A stretch of 64,000 bases of DNA from Stichopus chloronotus. Taxonomy: Eukaryota; Echinodermata; Holothuroidea; Aspidochirotida; Stichopodidae. The notes beneath the pieces were generated by a model that saw only the letters and a program-made list of their open reading frames with translations, was not told the origin of the DNA and did not search any database. The stretch is from the NCBI GenBank assembly GCA_021234535.1, contig CM037840.1, positions 23,903,559 to 23,967,558 on the forward strand. The letters run 5' to 3'. Position numbers and translations under genes: made by a program. Position 1 is the stretch's first letter. Each line of letters opens with the position of its first letter. Below are positions 1 to 50,000 of the stretch, in pieces.

Positions 1-206
1 CATACGACATTGTAGGCATGAAGTGTAACGATGACAAGAAAAAGCTTGACTTACCACGACAAACACAAAATGTCATGGGAATGCATTGTAAAGATATTCT
101 CATTCCACCATTGATATGCAAGTAGCAAAGATTTGGAATTTTCATATTGTGCTGAATTATATGAGAATGCACATAAAAGTGCATGAGTTGTCTTGTTAAT
201 ACACAG

Positions 207-367
207 CAAAATTCAGGATGCACGACGAACTACAGCAAAAATTTACGGAAACAAGCTTGATAGTAAATTTAAGCAGCTGCCATCAAGTACTCTTGGAATT
301 GTGATACAGAGAAGTATAAATGTCATTGAAGAACTACAGCCAGGATGGATGTATCAAGCAATTTACA
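207..367 (+). CDS. Candidate upstream exon, unrecognised domain
   Basis: An open stretch of about 53 codons ends tac-a|gtatgt, a good donor leaving one base, which is the phase needed by the HYR exon at 551. Possible acceptors are acacag (exon from 207) or attcag (exon from 217); both have weak pyrimidine tracts. The peptide contains LDSKFKQL and INVIEELQPGW and has no cysteines. It matches no domain I know. It may be a linker or the end of a domain, or simply chance. Confidence 0.3.
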
Positions 368-550
368 GTATGTGATATTTACAAGGAAATGAGCGTTTCA
401 AATTCCTTCAGTTAAAAGTTATGACAATGTAGCCAGTATGAAAGTAAAAACACACAGATTGTTTTCTTGTTTTTTTCTTTTTAAACTGAAAGAACAAGTG
501 ATATATATTATAGTGTTTTTTTGTTTTTTTTTTCACTTCCTCTTTATCAG

Positions 551-37867
<37,317 letters not shown>

Positions 37868-37947
37868 AAAGTATTATAATAGTCTAAAATTTATCAGAGT
37901 TTTTAAGTTTTTTTTTCTTTTGTATAATATTTAAAGTAATATATGAT

Positions 37948-37953
37948 AATAAA
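37948..37953 (+). promoter_or_regulatory. Polyadenylation signal AATAAA (proximal)
   Basis: AATAAA 81 bases after the stop codon, followed by AT-rich sequence. Confidence 0.45.
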
Positions 37954-38475
37954 TATTACCAAATATCTCATGATTTCCTTTTAAAGATTCCATTTTGACT
38001 TTTGTAGGATGGGTCTTTAATTTATTTTTCAGTTTTCACTTTCAATTGGGGGATGGTTATGACAAAGACTATGTTAGAATGGGTGTAATGTAAGTACACA
38101 GAAATGGATGATGCGCAGCCTACCAGATGATGGAGTGGGGACGGGGGAATTTGTAATTGTAATATGCAATGAATTTTCATAAAGGTCTATGATTCAGTCA
38201 TGGTGGGGGAGGGGCTTTCAAGTAATTTTAACACAACAATGAATATTCAAAAGAGTCTTGCATAAATTATGTATACTATGCTAAATCTTGTGTGCTGCAG
38301 TTCTTGATATCGAAATCATTAATTTATTGTTTCAAGAGCAAAGAAATATAACACCAAAGATCATTAGAATTATTTAACATGGTCGGTGCTGTAACTACGA
38401 ATATGGTAAACAATTCTTCAATTATTAAAACAGAAGCAGTCATTACCTGGATGTATTTTTTAGCTGTGTGTGATG

Positions 38476-38481
38476 AATAAA
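38476..38481 (+). promoter_or_regulatory. Polyadenylation signal AATAAA (distal)
   Basis: tgaataaagc, about 610 bases after the stop; an alternative end site. Confidence 0.4.
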
Positions 38482-39084
38482 GCTGAATATTAAGCACCTT
38501 GAATGTTAATTATGTTACGCTATTATTTAGGTACTAATGAACAATCTGTGTTTTAGTTAATTCATATAACAACCTTTTAGAGGCTTCAACTGAAGTAAAG
38601 ACTTGATTCATCTTGTAAGCTTCTATTTTCAGTTAGTCAAAGTTCTCTGTTTAGTTTTTGAGTTATTTTACGTTTTCTTCTTCCTGAAATAGCTTCAGCA
38701 GCTGTAGCTGTTAGATAGTTTTACATTTCGATTCCTCCCTTTAAGCTTTAAAGAATGATGCTATTGTGTGATTTTGTAAGATTTAAATTATTCTTGTAAA
38801 GAATGCAGCTGACACTGAGCTCTATATCACCATATTAAATTTCTTGTTCTTTTCTTTTATTTATAGGATTCGTTTGTTCATGGACAAAGCTTTTAGTTAA
38901 AGCAGTGTGCTGATTCACGCCCTTTAGTCTACATGCATGTGATAAATTTTATACAATACATGTTTAGTTTCCTAAAGTCAGCCTGATTTTGCTTTAAAGT
39001 AAGAACAGTCATGAGTGTATTTAAGGAACTATTTTTAATAGTTTTTAAAATCCTTTTTTTTTTAGTTAACATGCAGACTGATGT

Positions 39085-39395
39085 CTCCATGGCTCCCATG
39101 GCCTGGAAAAGTCATGGGAAAGCCATAAAAAAGTTTGCAAATATAACAGAAGTCATTGAAAAGTCATGAAATTGAACAAACTGTGAATGGTTGCTAGTTG
39201 AAAATTATTTTACAAGTTAAAAAAAATTACTTACCGTCACCATCATTGTGCCATTGATGAAATTCTTGTATGCTTATTAGCGATTTGGTCATGAGATGAT
39301 CATGTAAGGACATGGAAAAGTCATGGTCATGACTTCCAGATACTGATGGAAAAATCATGACATTTTGTTTCTCTTAAGGTGTAGGAAACCCTGTT
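39085..39395. repeat. Dispersed repeat with gaaaagtcatg words
   Basis: Contains repeated tggaaaagtcatg, gaaaagtcatgaaa and gtaggaaaccctg. Similar words occur in the intron at 2515-2800 and perhaps at 22970-23150. The family name is not known to me. Confidence 0.5.
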
Positions 39396-40079
39396 TCTTA
39401 CAAAAATAACTGTTCACAATTTACGTATTTCTTGTTGTCTGTTTGAGATTTTTTTTTTAGTGTTAACCGTTGTTGGTAGTGCTATTCTGTTTTGGAAATT
39501 TTATTCAGAAATGAGAACGCCACCACAAAGTCGACACATATGCAAGTGCGTGGATAAGACGGCTGTTTCAACAGTGTGAGGATTATTGCATTTTATTACT
39601 TTTTGTGAAACATTACTATTGGTCTCTTTTTACATTGATATATCACTGAAAGATGCAAAACTGTACAATTTTGAAAATGAAGAAAATTGAATATATTTTA
39701 GAACACGTGTCGATTGCTTCCTTGATGTATCTAAGTTTGTCTTATTTGGAAGAAAAAAAAACAATTATCTCTAGATGTACTTAATAATCTTTTCTTAATA
39801 GCATTGAAGAGGTTAGTTTACAATAGACTAGTTGGGGTCTTTTTGCATTGTTCAGGCGGATGTTAGCACTGGGTAGGTGCATGTTTGTATTCATGTGTGC
39901 TTAATTGCTACGTATCTCCTTGTTGGAAGTTGTTGAGGAATATCCTTTGGAAGGTTTTATTTTCTTATTAATTTTTGTCCCTGTTCAGTCCCCTATCCTC
40001 CGACCCCCTTGGATCCGCCCGTGTACCTATCACAACAAGTAAAACCCAACAATCATACTTGACAATGGAAATAAAATGC

Positions 40080-40660
40080 TGATACGCTTATTCAGAACCA
40101 AGTTGTTTGTTTGCAATAGTTGTTTATGGCAATCCTTGTGTGCAGTAATACGAAAAGCAGAGTTTATAGACGAAAAATTCAGTGTTTTGACCGAAAAGCA
40201 GTTGATTGCAAAAAACTTATCAACCGGATTATCGACTGGAAAACAAGTTTTCGAAAAAAAAAAAAAAAAAAACAGCTTATCGACCGAAAATCATGGTTTC
40301 AAAAACCATGGCTTTGGACCGATAAACTTAGTGTTTCGAAATACTCTATGAAGAGAAAAACAGTTTTTCGATTAACTGGGTTTAAGAGTAACTCACCTTT
40401 TTTGAGCGATAAACTGAATTTAACGATGAGCTCCTTTTTTCGAACGATAAACTTTGTTTGGAAAAAGTTTTTTCGTTTTTCTTTATAAACTGTATTTTTC
40501 TATTAGCTCAGTTTCTCGAGCGGAGTCAGTTTATTGAAAACCTCCATTTATCGAAAACCCCTGTTTTTCGTTTGTTTTCGGTCCAAGAACCGAGTTTTTC
40601 GGTTTCTGTTCTGTTTATCGAGTTTACCTGTCAAAAAAAAAGTGAGGTTCGACTTATTGC
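40080..40660. repeat. Diverged cgataaa/tttttcg-rich array
   Basis: Words ccgaaaa, tcgaaaa, cgataaac, tttttcg and ttatcga recur about every 20-40 bases in both orientations, e.g. ccgataaac, gcgataaac and acgataaac. This unusual CpG-bearing pattern stands out from its AT-rich surroundings. No coding domain. Confidence 0.5.
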
Positions 40661-40689
40661 ACATTAGGCTTGCCATAGTTGTTGATTGA

Positions 40690-42390
40690 CTGGTAGAGAT
40701 ACGGTTTTATGGAAACGTAAATCAGTAACGACTTTTTAGAGCAAACTGAAACGTTAGGATAGTTGTAGGAAGGTCGCCGAGGTAAGATTTTACAAGTCAG
40801 ACCATAAGAAAGTGACGTCACTTCACTTTTTATGCCACAAAAACGTGAAATATGTCCTTATCAAAGTATTTTTTAAGAAACTAGTGCTACTATAGAACTG
40901 GATACCAGAGAATACTACGAGACTGCGTGTGATGTTTGTGAGCAACAAATGACGTTCATTCACGATGGATACTGTAGATTGCTATTATGAACATCATCAA
41001 ATACTTTCACAGCAAATGTAGCATCATCAAAGGGGAAATCAGGGTTTATTTTCACAATTTATTTCACTGCAATTCCCCACCGGTATCGTACAATGAGTTA
41101 TAACTAACAAATATGATCAAGATTATCTCAAAACATGTGGACAATTTCGAGAAACGAGTCAAATTCGCAAAAAAAAAATCGGTGAAGAACTCCGAAAGTC
41201 TGTATCATCCATATTCGTCGAATCAAATATGAATATTGAATACTATCGCCTTTTCAAGTTTTATACGTAGCCTACGTGTGCTGTATGTATCATCAACTAT
41301 CACTAAGATATTGTTATACTTACTTAGCACTGCGCAATGCGCGAACAGTATGGGAACCGTAAACATTCGGTTATGTTTATTCATATAACGTCATCTCAGT
41401 CTTTGTATAGGGGAGGCTGTCTTGTCTTGTACATGAACGTTTATTTTTGTACCCCACAAACATTAAGAGCTCTCATTCAACAGTAATTAACACAATAATT
41501 AATGTTTCTTCTACCTTCAAACACCTCGCCAACGTCTCTATATTTCGGTGAACAATCAGTTTAGAAAGAAAAATCAACTAAAGGTGAATTTTCTGCCAAA
41601 CCCTCAGGCTGATTTCCCCTTTAAGTTTACCAGAAATTTAGAGCCAAGGTACAGTTTGCAAGCGACGTATCGTTTAAAAGGCTGTTCCTGAATACTGGAA
41701 GAGCTAAAAGATGTTACTTTCAGCGAAGGGAATAAAAACAATACACCACTAAATTTACTATTTTGTGTAACAATTAAACACCGCGTGGGTTCCTTGTGAT
41801 ACAGCAACATGATAATGCCATGATGATGCCATTTTACACATCAGCAACAAAAAATACTGATGTTAAAAATAAACAGATGAAATGCCCTAGGAATATTTTG
41901 CGTTTTAAGACTTGTTAGACACTTAAAACGGCAATTTGCTTCGGCCGCTGCGATTTAAAAAATGCCATACGGCATCTAGCTATAAAAGGTGAAATAAAAG
42001 TAAAGAAACGAAATTTTTTCTTGTGTGTGCTTTTCGTCACTGTCAGCAACATTTCGTTGCAAACTTGACGAACTTCGCCGATATTATGAATATTTAAAGG
42101 AGTCAGGTCGTTGGATAATGTAGACCAGCTTCTGAAGTTCTAACAGAATATTAATTGTACTTTCTTTAGGCTTACAAACACGCTAGTGTACTGTATACAC
42201 ATGTGTGCAATACTGGTGTGATTGGTTGCATTCGCAACAGCGGTTGCATGTGATTAATATTAAAGAAGTGGTCGAACCGACAGTTGCTGACGTAATTAAC
42301 CTTCGAGGAAAAAATAAGTGAACGTCTTGCTTTGATAATTCGGGTCATCATTGTATTGCAAACTGCATGGACAAGAGAACTGACGTGAAA
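40690..42390. other. Intergenic, nothing recognised
   Basis: AT-rich. No domain-bearing reading frame or clear repeat seen on either strand. Confidence 0.5.
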
Positions 42391-42396
42391 TATTTG

Positions 42397-42514
<118 letters not shown>

Positions 42515-44215
42515 ACATGTCAGTCTTAACTCGATTTTCAACGTCATGCGTGAGACTAAATTATTACTCTCGTCTGTCCGCTTTCCAGCCCCGTCTAAAC
42601 ATCCTCAATTCCTTCAGACTTTACATTAATGTGCCACAAGGTTGAAATGTTCTGGCAAAGAATTCCAATTTCCACCACGTCCTTCTTTTTCTGATGGCCT
42701 TTTGCGTCACCTGCAACAAACCAGGGAGTTGCAACTCCCTGAACAAACGAAAGTCAAATAGACTTACAAAATAACCTGGAAAACTAATTCAAACCAGGAC
42801 AAGCATTAATAATCAATTTCTTACTCAATCTGCAAAAACAAAAGTTGTCAATACTAAAGGTGAAACAGTGTATTGAACTGGACTTACTAACCCTCTTAGG
42901 CAGGCTACTACATTCACAAACAACCAAGTCATTTGGGGTCAATAGGCGTCAAACAGTAAAGGCCTTGTAAACAAAATATTTTTAAAAATATTTTTAGTTG
43001 TTTTGTGGATGTCAAATGTTATTTTGGAGTCTAATGTTGTCAAATGTGAAAATCTTGTAAACAGGATATCTGAAAGGGAAGATTGTCACAGATCTCATCT
43101 TTGTTATGTAGGTGCAGTGGTGTTTCATTTTTTAAAAGGGCAAATGACCTCAACCAAATTATATTTCCGACGTAGGCCATTTGGGTGGACAGTGGTCAGT
43201 CTATGAACACTTTCTACAACATGTAATCTCAAAAATAGGGAGCTTGGATGTGGAAGCTTATATCGCATGCACATATGCATGTTTAGAACATGATGCCTAT
43301 CAGCCACTGATCCTATATCAGCTGATAACATTACGTATATACAGGTAGCTACATCGTTACAGATCACAAGATAGGTTACACTTGCATCTTCACCATATGC
43401 AGTAAGTCAATTTAAAAAAATACTAATAATTACGTAATCAAAATCACAATGCATTGTGACTTTCTAGTCTTTATAACCAATAGTAGAAATACTACGATAC
43501 TTTAAGAATTGTGGCCTTTATTTTCAGTACCCTACGTTATAAGTTTCATCTACAGTAAACCCAATCGTTTCTTTTTTTCAGTGAGGTAAACTTTTAGGAT
43601 TAAATAATTACTTCAATTAAAAAATCAAACACATTTTGCTGCAACTTGCAGCAACAGAACATAACTTGAAGCAAATGCAAAATTTTCTCTACCAGTATTG
43701 TGTAATATTTGCTCAAATGGCCTATAACAGAGATAGTGGTGTAGGTTTGAAGTGTCTGTGGGGCAAAAAACAAACGTGCTTTATCTGAAGAGCCCTTTAA
43801 ATTTTCGCTGATGTATATAGTTCTTTGACCTTCCATGGTGAAGTGTATTGGAAAGATGGTCGCAGGAATGTCTTTGAAAGTCAAATGTTTCGAAGACCTT
43901 ACGTTGTTCCAGTGACCTGCACTACAAAAGTATATAGTATCGACATGAAAGGTACTCACGCAAATAAAATATAAAAAAAATATTACATACATGTAACACA
44001 CATGCGCACATAGTCTACCAACGCTTGCATTCGACGCAAAATGCTAAATAAAGCCCCAATTGTATCGCATTTTAAAAAAGTGCTGATTCCTTGCCTGATA
44101 TCATCAATAACTTCTGATATGTGATTATTGTACTGCAAAGCTCTTTTTAAGTGTCTGATTTGAAAATGAACAACTTGAAATTCATAGTCCATTGACGTCA
44201 TATGAATCCACTACA
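42515..44215. other. Intergenic, nothing recognised
   Basis: No supported gene on either strand. A 133-codon minus-strand open stretch at 43600-44001 is low-complexity and hydrophobic and has no domain. Confidence 0.5.
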
Positions 44216-44405
44216 TTAAAGGCCCTCACTCATCGAGTCAGGCAGTTTCTCCCTAACATTTACTTCTAGCCCCACCCACAGCCTGTCTGGAACTACCGCC
44301 ACTTGAGTAATCAAGACAATATGCCACCTCTTTTAAACTCTGTCATGTGAGCTACTCTGCATCTTTTGAATTTGCTGTCAATCAACCAAGTAGAACCGAA
44401 GTTTG
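44216..44405. mobile_element. Truncated relative of the 34529-34785 element
   Basis: Starts ttaaaggc and shares ctctgcatctttt/tcg, gaatttgctgtcaatc, agtaatcaa and agcctgtct segments in the same order. The right inverted repeat is not found. Confidence 0.6.
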
Positions 44406-45640
44406 CTTACCGCTAACCAAAAATGTAGATTGGGATGAAGAGCGACTGTCAACCGTTTTGGATTCCTTCAACGTCATCCCAGGAAACTACTAGAATCAAT
44501 TCTTTGCAGTATAAGCATAAAGTCAAATTATATATTTACGGCCCTTCTCCGCGGCGTGTCTCTTCAAAGCCTGAAACTCATAGTTCCACTATAGTGGAAG
44601 GGTTAACAATAACTAAGTTTTCAGACGAAACTGAGAAGTATCCCCCCTGCCATAGTGATCATATGTCACGTGATGTATGTCAGTCATTATCGACATTTGA
44701 GCTGTTTGCTATCAATCTATCGAATCATTTCATTTCGGTATCCTTTCCTTTGATGATCGACTAAAAAGGAGAGAGGTAAATCGATTGGAAGACACATTCC
44801 CTTCAAATAAAATAGAGTCTGACTGTCTTTAAACGGTAAGGGTATAATATGTCAGACGATCTCCCCTTTTTCAACATTGCTCAAATGTTGGTGATGTTTT
44901 CTGACACCATCATAATCATGGCAAACTTATTTGTTGATGTTTGTTGTTATGTTTTCCGAACCTCTGCATTAAAGTAGAATGGGTCCAGATTAATATCAAT
45001 GCATGTAGCTGCCGTCGCTATGGGAAAGACCCACGCATCGTTTTATTCCCACTAAGTGTAACTTACAAATGTAACTTTTAAAATATTATAAAATGTAGTC
45101 AAAGAATTGTAAATGTAGGTCCGATTATGACCTCATGTTCAAAAGAACAATATCTGTCAAATAAAACGGCATCTTATTTATGTTTACTTGTTTGTTAAAT
45201 GTACGAAAGACTGGAAAATGGAAGATGATTTTGGAAGTACTACCAAGACCTACTTTCAAATAGTTGGAGTTATTACAATGGGGCGGGGGGGGGGGCAGGG
45301 GCGGTGATGTTGATAAAAGTTTGGAGAAACAACATAACTTCTAGGCCTACCTGTGAATCTATGAGCACATGTTGTGAATCTAGCCCACCCGCTTTTGTTT
45401 GATGTAAACCTGCAGTCGGGAATTTTTTCTAACGGAGCTGAGCTGATTGAATTTTTTTCACACAGACCATCCTTTCCGAGTGAAACAGCAACTTAACAAC
45501 TAGCAGGTCATTCCGTGAAAGAAAGGGCTGCCCTCAATATAGCTATCACACATACTGATAAGGCAAGGTCGGCGTAACGTAGAGCTCAAATATCCAACAG
45601 CGTGTCATAATCATATAGAAGTAAAGACTGCAATCGATTC
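44406..45640. other. Intergenic, nothing recognised
   Basis: AT-rich, with a G run near 45281-45300. No gene seen. Confidence 0.5.
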
Positions 45641-45679
45641 CTTATCAAGAGGGTTCGTCTTTTCTTTTCTTTTTTAGCC

Positions 45680-46530
45680 TCTTATAGAGCTTCACCATGC
45701 ACACATTCCACACACTACTTTTGAGCCCCAACATACACCTATGCGTCATACTTCGTACCTCCTTTCTCCTGGTAGGCAGTCTTCATATAAGCGTGTAAGC
45801 CTACATGCCTCCTAATTTTAAGAGATTCGCCACGCACGTAGGCGGCGTACCCCGTAGAGCTTCAACACGTAGGCCTGTCATGAATCGTACTACGCAGAGT
45901 TTCACCATGCGCACATAGCTGTCAGTATTCTCAGAGCACAGAATTCCAAGCAAGATATGCTCGAAACGTGTACGCCATTGTGAAGCGATCGCCCGGGGAA
46001 AGGTCTGAGGGGCGACAACCGTGCCATGTAAGGCCGGATCACATATGCGCCATTCAACATGATACAGCTCTAAGCTGGAACTAAAATTTCAAAATCTGGA
46101 TTACAGTTTACCTTAATAAAATCAAAATATCATTTGAAAATTGATTCACCAATTTACGAAAAGCTCAATTGAAAGAAAACGTGAGGTTATTCTAACCTAT
46201 TGCCTATATTGCCAATTGTTTTCGGAGGCTGACCGGACCTTTTGTAGGGGACGGGATCTTTTGGGGGGGCGATCGCTCTTTCGGTAGGGGAGATTTTCAC
46301 TCTCACTCCGTAAACCCCAAACTCCTCGTTGAGAATACTGTATCAGTGACACACCCCTAAGAGCTTCACCCATCGTCTAAACGGCATGACATTTAGTGTT
46401 TCATTTTGCAAGTATACTGACGAAATTTTTTAAGAGCCGCAGGTATATACATACTGTGTACAATCCACGGTACACCGAAAAGGGTCACCACGCTGCGCAC
46501 ATGCGCATTGCTTCTCAGAGTTTCACCTAA
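45680..46530. repeat. Scattered agagcttcaccatgc motif
   Basis: Variants of agagcttcaccatgcacaca occur at about 45686, 45825, 45857, 45896, 46359, 46484 and 46517 with irregular spacing. It may be a decayed tandem array. Confidence 0.45.
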
Positions 46531-46799
46531 ATTTATTCCTCACTAATGCAACACCTACGTTTGATAATTTGGGTTAAATATGTTTAGTTTCATTGTTTGT
46601 CATAGTAATTGACTTTTTTTTCAATAAATTTGTAACAGCGACACAATCTGTTAGGCACATATTCATTTACTCAAATTTTAACTTAGGGTAAACGTGATTG
46701 AAAAGAAAGTAGGCCTAGTTATTTTGTTATATCTCAGATAAACTACCATTCTTTGTGTGCGTGTTTCATTTAGTCCAAGTGCTTGCAACCACGGTGCTT

Positions 46800-47000
46800 A
46801 CCGTATTGATAACTTGATTAGTTGCATGCATATTCATAAGTTGCATGTATATTGTTTAGTTGTGTGCATATTAATATGTCGTATAGATATTGCTTAATTA
46901 CTTGCATACTGCAGGTTGTGTGTAAATTGTTAACTTGTATGCATATTCATAGGTGAATGCATATTGATTAGTCTCATGCGTTTTGATTAGTTACGTGTTT
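46800..47000. repeat. Degenerate tandem repeat, tgcatgcatatt core
   Basis: ttgcatgcatattcataag, ttgcatgtatattgtttag, tgtgcatattaat, ttgtatgcatattcatag and gaatgcatattgattag recur at about 25-35 base intervals. Confidence 0.7.
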
Positions 47001-47009
47001 GTCCCACCA

Positions 47010-50000
47010 CAGTCTCCTCTATCTTCTGTATTAGACATTTTGAGGCCTGCACCCAGGGTGAAGTGAGAAAACAATTCATGTTTCAATGCCCAAAATAAGT
47101 TAAATGAAAGTATTTACACACTCCCTCTTTCACACACACACGCACACACACAAACCGCCCCCCCCCCCCCATACCTCTCACGCACACACCCATGCATTCC
47201 TACACTGGATTTGACATGATGCATGCATCCAATATCAATATATTTGTCATGGATATTACCGCAAATGGTGTTGTTAGCTAGGCTACGCACACCAAGTGAA
47301 TTTACTGCCGTATACCATTGCAGCTTGGGGAGGGGGTGGGCGCAGGGTAAGCAGTGACTGTCAATGCTAAGTTGGTCCTACACTTCAATGTATGTTGAGG
47401 TGGAACCTATAGGAGGGAAGCCGATATTGGCTGATCGCAAGGTCATGATCCAGTACTGCATATTCTTATATCGAGGTTGTGTGCGTTAAAACGATTTCAT
47501 GATGTGAGCTGGTAACTAGAAATTGCCGTAGTAAAGTCCAGGCCTTCAAAGTTATGTTGCTATGGTAACCCCCGACTCAAGCATGAAGAACAACTAGCCT
47601 TATTGTAATTTCCATTAACCCCAGTACCAGTCCCTTCAACAGTTCGTCAGAAAGACAGGCTATCATTACTACTTTTACATACTAAGCCTATTATAGTCTG
47701 TCGATTTTATTGTAATAACTGTTGCAGACTACTTTCGTAAGACTTACTCTGCTCTTTTGTCTATACCATGGGTGTGAGGGTTTTTGTCGTTCTTCAGGTG
47801 TATCCGTACAAATATTCGTTTACCGTGACAAGTGCGACTGGTGTAACTGTATCACTTTCACCAAAAACCGAGCTGTTTTAACAGTATAAGCTCTTCATAT
47901 CACTGAATACATGTTTAATCTTAGGAATAAATATTTGTGTCTTGTCCTTTTCAACCTTGTGTAAACAGCAGCTACGTGCTTGACTAACACAATAGCCAAT
48001 TGGAGTCCTATTCCGCCTATACAAGAGTACTACAATGCAATGGTAGCCTTTCACCATTAAACTGAGAAAATGCTTAAGTTTTATTTGCACGATCCTATAT
48101 CGGTATCTATAGTGGCGAAGTGGACAGGGAGCCCTCCTCGGCGTGAAAATAAACTTACAAAGTGTAACAAGGGAACAATGGAGGATTGTTTGGTTCCAAA
48201 TCCATTGGGATCCGAAACAAACAAAAACCGCTGAGTAACAAAGAACAAAATGTGTTGTCTCAGTAACCAAAAGTAAATTTACCGGTGTATGTTTTTTTGC
48301 CATCGATTGAGAAGGATGAAATTTCGGAGACTATACATCAGTCGGAACGTGTATTACGCTGACATTATAATGTGGTCATCAGGCTGTCATTGAATGTATG
48401 CATTATACCTGCCAAAGCATCTTCAGATTTTTCATAGTATTTTTTTGTTATTTTTCACTCATGTTTTTTTGTTGTTGTTGTTGCTGTTGCTGTTGTGAAG
48501 CGCTTGTGACTTGCATCATAGAAGAAAAAAAAATCATATAAGTAACGTGCAAGCATCGTGTATTATTTTCATTTTTATAATTTAGTAGTAGGCGTAATAA
48601 GAAATGAAACTCGCAAGCTCTGTTTCGTTGATGATAGTGTGCCGGCTAAACCTTTTTATTTTCACTCAGAAGAGGTCTGACTACCCCACGTGACTTCAAA
48701 GTGATAGAGCGAAGTCCCCTCCTCGAAGATAAAGTACTAGATTTAACATGTGCACGTCTGCAAGTGCGGCGTCTCTCATTTGATATACAAGGGCCTAGGG
48801 TAGAAATATGTACTGTTCCGTTTCTTTGTCCAAAGGAGGGCGCCCTTGTTTCTTGTCGTGTGACGTCAATGCAAGGGGGGCTCTGTCCCCATGATCCCCC
48901 CTTTTCAAGTCCATTTTGCTCAAGCAGCTCAAGCGTATGGGAATTTCATGAGCCCATCATCAACCCATTGCTATATTGTCCATGAGTGTCGTATTCGATT
49001 TTTCTAATCATTCGATTTGCATAGTTAGGCACGATGCAATATTAGAAAAATCGAACAAAGTTTATCAAAATAAAAATTTTAAAAATTGGACATGAAAGTT
49101 GGAAATACAAAGCCAAATGACATCATCAAATTGAATATTCCAATTAAGACTGACTTTCATCAAAAAACAGGTCTTGTTGTCAATAATAATTTGTAGAATA
49201 AGCATGTAATAATGTTTCAATTAGCAATACAGAAGTAATACGTTAGACTTGAATTAAAGATTATTATTATATAACATGAATTAAAGAAATTATAGAAATA
49301 ATATGTGCAATTAAATGTAGAGTAAAGAATTGTAGTAAATATAGAATTATATAAAGTGAAGTATAGTAATAGCGATAATAATGTAGAATGTCAAAAATAG
49401 TAGGGCCTAAGTTAAATAAACCCCTTACAATGTGTTAAATTTTTACCAATATTCTTTCGTTTCTTTTCGCTAATTGTTTTATCGCTTAATTTATATACGT
49501 ACATGGGTACAGCAAGAATGAAAAAAAAGCATATATGCACAAACATGACTGTACATATATCAGGCCAAAGGCAGTACACAAAAGCGTCAAGAGGCAGTTG
49601 ACAACGTATACTCCCTGTAAAAAGAAAAGAAGAACTTAGACAACCCACCCCAACGGAAACCCAACCCCACCATCCACCCACACACCTAGTTACACACGAA
49701 GTAATATGTGAGTGTGCGTGCGTGTATGTTTGTGTGTGTATGCAGGCATCCTCTTCATTTAGCAGTGTTCTCCACAAGGGGAGATATTGGACGACCCCTA
49801 GCAGCCCCCTGAAATGGTGACAGCCCCCCTAACATGAGTCCATCAGCCCAAGTTCCGCTTGATAGAAAAAAAGTGACAATATGCTGCCATTTAACATAAA
49901 GCAAGAAATGGTCTATATAAGTGGCACATTTAGCATCACTCAGCATCTCAATTATCGAAAATGTCTGAGCGATAGACCTAACTTGACCCCCCCCCCCACA

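Larger units (their letters stand above)
37868..38500 (+). other. Probable 3' UTR
   Basis: AT-rich sequence after the stop. AATAAA signals lie at 37948-37953 and 38476-38481, and another at 40070-40075 if the UTR is long. The exact end cannot be seen. Confidence 0.6.

Noticed and set aside
47878..48303. 141-codon minus-strand reading frame
   Set aside because: No domain, and no splice, start or poly(A) context; a stretch this long is expected by chance in 26 kb searched in six frames.
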